DNA of 34,156 bases from a virus: positions 1 through 34,156 of the IMG/VR virus record IMGVR_UViG_3300046459_000191; one strand, 5' to 3'. The notes beneath the pieces are model-generated. The model had not been told where the DNA came from. It searched no databases and worked only from the letters and a program-made list of their open reading frames with translations. The position numbers and the translations under genes were made by a program. Below are positions 31,536 to 34,156 of this stretch, one piece after another (position 1 is the first letter of the stretch; every line of letters starts with the position of its first letter).

Positions 31536-31544
31536 CGTCTCTCC

Positions 31545-31757
31545 CTAGAGCCGGATCACTTCGACGTCGTCGCCGCGGAAGTAAGTCATGATCAGCGGGT
31601 GGCCGTTGGGCCAGTCCCGTAAGTTCGTTTGGACCCGTAGAACACTCGTGGAGGTCACCCAAACGTCGACCACGCGAGCGAGCGGGACACGGTTGCCGTT
31701 CAGGAGGCCGACGAGCCAGTCTCCGGGGAGGATGTCGGGGAAGCTGGGGATGTCCAT
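31545..31757 (-). CDS. Hypothetical early protein with SH3-like pattern
   Basis: 70 residues from the ATG at 31757 with AGGAGG before it. Beta-rich: DILPGDWLVGLLNGNRV, LARVVDVWVTSTSVLRVQ, FRGDDVEVIRL, in the layout of a small barrel. It follows the tRNA-like element. No known family. Confidence 0.66.
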   Translation of the reverse strand: MDIPSFPDILPGDWLVGLLNGNRVPLARVVDVWVTSTSVLRVQTNLRDWPNGHPLIMTYFRGDDVEVIRL

Positions 31758-31784
31758 GCCGCCTCCTGCGGATTGTGCTTCGAG

Positions 31785-31866
31785 AGCCCCGCCGCGGATT
31801 CGAACCGCGTGCTCGTCGTCCGGCTGGGGGCCGGCGGTGCGTTGACGAGCCGCCAAGATGCGGGGC
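31785..31866 (-). ncRNA. tRNA-like element in the early region
   Basis: 82 nt between two genes. Acceptor GCCCCGC (31860-31866) with GCGGGGC (31786-31792) pairs 7 of 7, and the T arm CGCGG-TTCGAAT-CCGCG is perfect, discriminator T. The middle does not give a normal anticodon loop. It forms a 7-bp stem GCTCGTC with GACGAGC and an inner CCGGC/GCCGG hairpin with loop CCCCA. This could be a decayed tRNA or a tRNA-like structure. Confidence 0.5.
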
Positions 31867-31872
31867 GGGCTA

Positions 31873-32142
31873 TCAGGGGGTGTGCTTGCCGTCGTGGCCG
31901 GTGGGGCTCACGCAGTACATGTAGGCGAGCGATCCGCCACCGAGGACGATGTCTTGGGGGCCACACTCGGCAGGCTTCCAGGCCGCTTCGGAGCCGTGCC
32001 ATCCGACGGGGGTACCGACGATCCACACAGTTCCGTCGGTCATGGTCAGGGAGTGGACGCCGCGCGCGGTGCGGGCGTTGGAGCTGTCGGCGTCGATGAC
32101 CCGGAACTTCAGACCCGACTCATGAGTGACGGTGGTCTTCAT
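31873..32142 (-). CDS. Hypothetical early protein, cassette-driven
   Basis: 89 residues from the ATG at 32142, with AGGAGGAGG before it. Beta-rich: KTTVTHESGLKFRVIDAD, HSLTMTDGTVWIVGTPVG, then GGGSLAYMYCVSPTGHDG. It lies under promoter copy 3 and above the tRNA-like element, which may be in the same transcript. No family recognised. Confidence 0.67.
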   Translation of the reverse strand: MKTTVTHESGLKFRVIDADSSNARTARGVHSLTMTDGTVWIVGTPVGWHGSEAAWKPAECGPQDIVLGGGSLAYMYCVSPTGHDGKHTP

Positions 32143-32188
32143 AGCTCCTCCTCCTGCCGGACCCTCCGTGGGTCCCTGGCGTGGCTCC

Positions 32189-32220
32189 ATAGTTGCACAG
32201 TTATGTCGCGCAACACAACC
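32189..32220 (-). promoter_or_regulatory. Repeated promoter/operator element, copy 3
   Basis: TTGTGT at 32213-32218, 18-nt spacer (TGCGCGACATAACTGTGC) and AACTAT at 32189-32194, where the -10 box differs from the other two copies. Confidence 0.6.
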
Positions 32221-32225
32221 CAAAA

Positions 32226-32264
32226 GAGGGGACCCTCCGTAAATCGCTTCACGGAGGTCCCCTC
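32226..32264 (-). terminator. Strong terminator containing GCGA-loop hairpin, copy 3
   Basis: The repeated hairpin (32235-32256) is extended by GAGGGGAC with GTCCCCTC, giving a long stem, and on the minus strand is followed by TTTT. It ends the transcript of the 93-residue gene. This copy has clear terminator form. Confidence 0.82.
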
Positions 32265-32271
32265 CCGGTTA

Positions 32272-32553
32272 CTAGCCGGCCAGGAAAGCGGCCATCGCGA
32301 TGACGTCGGCGCCAGTGTGCGGAGTGTCCTTCAGCAGCTCCAGCGCGCGGGCCACGAAGGCTTCACGGTCGGTGCCGGCAACCTGGCGGACGTCCTCCGC
32401 CCAGATCTCCCCCTCGTCGGCTGTGAGGACGAGGTACGGCGTGCTGTCGGAGTCGACCCGAGTGACGATGCCGGTGTGACCGACGAACTCGTCATCGTAG
32501 CGCCGGTATCGGGTGATCGCCACCCGGTCGCCGACCTTGATGTCTGCCGTCAC
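32272..32553 (-). CDS. Small SH3-like early protein
   Basis: 93 residues from a GTG that overlaps the upstream stop (GTGA). N-terminal part has a KOW/SH3-type pattern: IKVGDRVAITRYRRYDD, FVGHTGIVTRVDSD, PYLVLTADEGEIW. C-terminal 30 residues form helices ending AAFLAG, resembling the end (ADYLAG) of the upstream partner. Function unknown; nucleic acid or protein binding possible. Confidence 0.68.
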   Translation of the reverse strand: MTADIKVGDRVAITRYRRYDDEFVGHTGIVTRVDSDSTPYLVLTADEGEIWAEDVRQVAGTDREAFVARALELLKDTPHTGADVIAMAAFLAG

Positions 32554-33131
32554 TTCTCCCCCGCCAGGTAGTCGGCCAGCTCGGTCAGGTCGGTCGCGGT
32601 GTAGGTCTGGCTGTTGATCATGAGGTCCGCAGCCTGCTCCAGCAGTGCCGCGCGGGACGGGGCAGGGTCGTCCAGGACAACGATCTTCGACGTGTCGATG
32701 ACGGGCTCGCCGGTGGTCGCCTCCAGCCCGTTTCCGATGTGGTCGACGTCGAACCACCAATTGCGGTCATCGTCGCCCCGCACGCGGAATCCGTCGATGT
32801 GGCCCTCGTGGACCGCCGGGTGCAACTCGGTGACCGTCACAACGTCACCGACGCTGACGCCTGCGAAGTTCAGGCTGTGGCGCGTGAGGCGGAACTTGTC
32901 GCCCAGCTTCGGCATCAGACCTGTGGTCACCTCTGCCTCCTCTCCCCCGTCGACCTCGTCGGCCAGGGCCAGGATGCCGCGGGCGAAGGTTCGGGCGTCG
33001 GCCGGCGAAAGGTAGGGCGAAGTCACGTTCTCGTCGTCCGCGTAGGCGTCGAAGATGACGGACACGCCGTTCTGGGACGCCTTCAGACTCTGATCGGCGT
33101 CGTGCCGGCACTGTGCGGTGTACACGGTCAT
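32550..33131 (-). CDS. Three-module early protein
   Basis: 193 residues with GAGGAGAG before the ATG. Residues 1-64 are a small domain ending in the helix LSPADARTFARGILALADE, also found in the 64-residue early protein at 27 kb. Residues 72-135 have an SH3-like pattern (MPKLGDKFRLTRHSLNF, VSVGDVVTVTELHP, WWFDVDHIG). Residues 160-193 are a helical tail with ADYLAG that recurs in the next gene. It seems to be built from parts shared with neighbours. No known family. Confidence 0.7.
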   Translation of the reverse strand: MTVYTAQCRHDADQSLKASQNGVSVIFDAYADDENVTSPYLSPADARTFARGILALADEVDGGEEAEVTTGLMPKLGDKFRLTRHSLNFAGVSVGDVVTVTELHPAVHEGHIDGFRVRGDDDRNWWFDVDHIGNGLEATTGEPVIDTSKIVVLDDPAPSRAALLEQAADLMINSQTYTATDLTELADYLAGEK

Positions 33132-33157
33132 GCTCTCTCCTCTGTCGTGTTACGTAG

Positions 33158-33179
33158 CTCCGTGAATCGCTTTACGAAG
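33158..33179 (-). repeat. GCGA-loop hairpin, copy 4
   Basis: CTTCGTAAA with TTCACGGAG around GCGA, one A-C mismatch and one T-G pair, directly after the stop of the 47-residue gene. No promoter element follows this copy. Confidence 0.6.
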
Positions 33180-33180
33180 G

Positions 33181-33324
33181 TCAGTCGTCGAAGGTGAAGC
33201 CGTCCATCGGGTCGCCGTCGGATCGCGCCTCCACGGCCAGGAGGACATCGCCGCCCCACAGGGCAGCCTCTTCGGGGCGGACGCCCTGGACGTCGTAGTC
33301 GTCAAGGGAGGGAAGGTGGCTCAT
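33181..33324 (-). CDS. Small acidic protein next to the sigma factor gene
   Basis: 47 residues with AAAGGA 6 nt before the ATG. Very acidic (SLDDYDVQGVRPEEAALWGG, EARSDGDPMDGFTFDD). Its small size, negative charge and place directly downstream of the sigma-like gene allow the idea of an anti-sigma or RNA polymerase-binding protein, but no such motif is visible. Confidence 0.6.
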   Translation of the reverse strand: MSHLPSLDDYDVQGVRPEEAALWGGDVLLAVEARSDGDPMDGFTFDD

Positions 33325-33353
33325 GGTGATTCCTTTCGAAGTGAATGAATGTC

Positions 33354-34136
33354 TTACGCAGCGACCCGGTACCTGTAGGCCGTGGCCACGTTGCGGGCGC
33401 TCTTCACGCCCTGCTGGCGAAGCCCCCTGAGTGCTTCACACTGCTTCCGCCGGCTGATGTTCAGGTCGTCGCTGACGTCCTCGTCCGGGCGCTTGGTCAT
33501 TCCGATGCCGTGGAAGGCGCGGAGTGCGTAGGACTGACGCTGCGGAATGGTGCGCAGGAGGTAGTGGGCCAGGTCCCGGCGCTCCGCGGCGTCAGTGAAG
33601 TCAGACGAGGCGTCAGGGATGGTGTCTCCCAGTGCCGCCCCGTGGTTGTCGTCCGTGAGCGGCGCCTCCAGGGAGTCGGGCTGCGCGAGGGCTTCACAGG
33701 CACTCACAAATGCTTCACGGGACATCCGTCGCTTTGTGTCGGGGTCCGTGGATACGCTGGTCCAGGCGTCTTCGACATTGCCGCCCGCCTCCCACAGTGC
33801 GTGGCGAACGCGGATCACCTTCGTCGGGTCGACGCTGAAGGCATTCGACATCCGGACCCACTCCTCCGCAACGGCGCGGCGGACGGCCCGGTACGCAAAC
33901 GAGCTGAGAGAGGCTGCGTCCGCTCCTGTCGTGTAGTCACGCACGTGCTGCAGCAGCACGATTCGCGCTTCCTGGAGGAGATCCTCCACGTCGTCCCCCT
34001 GTGCGGCCGGCGCTGCGGAGCGGATGACGCTCCGGAGCATCGGCTCGTAGGCGGAGATGATGTCCCACATGGCCAGCTCGTCCCCGCCCTGCGCGGCGAT
34101 GATCTGCTGGTCGGTGACGGTGGTGTGCTGCGACAT
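33354..34136 (-). CDS. Sigma-70-like factor
   Basis: 260 residues with GAGGGAG before the ATG. Residues 19-97 look like sigma region 2: LAMWDIISAYEPMLRSVIRS, DDVEDLLQEARIVLLQHVRDY and SLSSFAYRAVRRAVAEEW. A middle stretch (100-185) is less typical. Residues 186-245 look like region 4: RDLAHYLLRTIPQRQSYAL and DDLNISRRKQCEALRGLR, with a recognisable HTH. It probably directs host RNA polymerase to phage promoters. The repeated element 1-5 kb downstream is a natural target to test. Some phages also have sigma-like proteins with other roles. Confidence 0.8.
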   Translation of the reverse strand: MSQHTTVTDQQIIAAQGGDELAMWDIISAYEPMLRSVIRSAAPAAQGDDVEDLLQEARIVLLQHVRDYTTGADAASLSSFAYRAVRRAVAEEWVRMSNAFSVDPTKVIRVRHALWEAGGNVEDAWTSVSTDPDTKRRMSREAFVSACEALAQPDSLEAPLTDDNHGAALGDTIPDASSDFTDAAERRDLAHYLLRTIPQRQSYALRAFHGIGMTKRPDEDVSDDLNISRRKQCEALRGLRQQGVKSARNVATAYRYRVAA

Positions 34137-34156
34137 GTGGACTCCCTCGTGAATGC

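Noticed and set aside
1-34156. CRISPR arrays, insertion sequences, rRNA genes
   Set aside because: No regularly spaced identical repeats, transposase genes or rRNA-like stretches were seen.
34141-34156. Fifth copy of the GCGA hairpin at the right edge
   Set aside because: Only about 10 bases with a mismatch are visible; the rest is outside the window, so it cannot be called.

Overview
The window reads as about two thirds of a temperate siphovirus (tailed phage) genome from a high-GC actinobacterial host, most likely Streptomyces or a relative. This rests on strong G/C third-position use, many GTG starts, a large serine integrase, a DUF5047-type tail protein, a DUF5919-type regulator and a DUF2637-like membrane protein. 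Nearly every gene is on the minus strand, so the natural reading direction is right to left. Only three convincing genes are on the plus strand: a small orphan at 20.07 kb, a GntR-type regulator and a putative repressor.

Right to left, 34.1-26.8 kb is an early or accessory block. It starts with a phage-encoded sigma-70-like factor. Many short, tightly coupled genes follow, mostly of unknown function, with a membrane protein carrying a possible sortase triad, a homing-type HNH endonuclease and a DUF2637-HTH fusion. The block is punctuated by a repeated cassette: a hairpin with a GCGA loop, then a strongly conserved promoter/operator-like element, then a Shine-Dalgarno site. A tRNA-like element lies at 31.8 kb.

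26.7-22.2 kb is the lysogeny module. It holds an HTH-DUF5919 regulator (probable repressor), two overlapping zinc-ribbon microproteins, a GntR regulator, the serine integrase, and a long imperfect inverted repeat in an AT-rich gap that is the best attP candidate.

22.2-20.5 kb holds tRNA-Arg(ACG), an odd 155-nt element with tRNA acceptor and T-arm ends, tRNA-Pro(TGG), and an isolated beta-helix tailspike-like gene with its own terminator.

20.5-1 kb is the packaging and virion module in the usual order: HNH nucleases, a small zinc-finger prim-pol-like protein, small and large terminase, portal, MuF-like protein, scaffold, decoration protein, lambda-E-type capsid, head-tail connectors, tail terminator, major tail protein, tail chaperones with a canonical -1 slippery site, a 1561-residue tape measure with two peptidoglycan hydrolase-like domains, and tail-tip proteins. 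The left edge cuts the last gene. Lysis and most replication genes are not in the window. Function calls come from reading motifs by eye; no database search was made.
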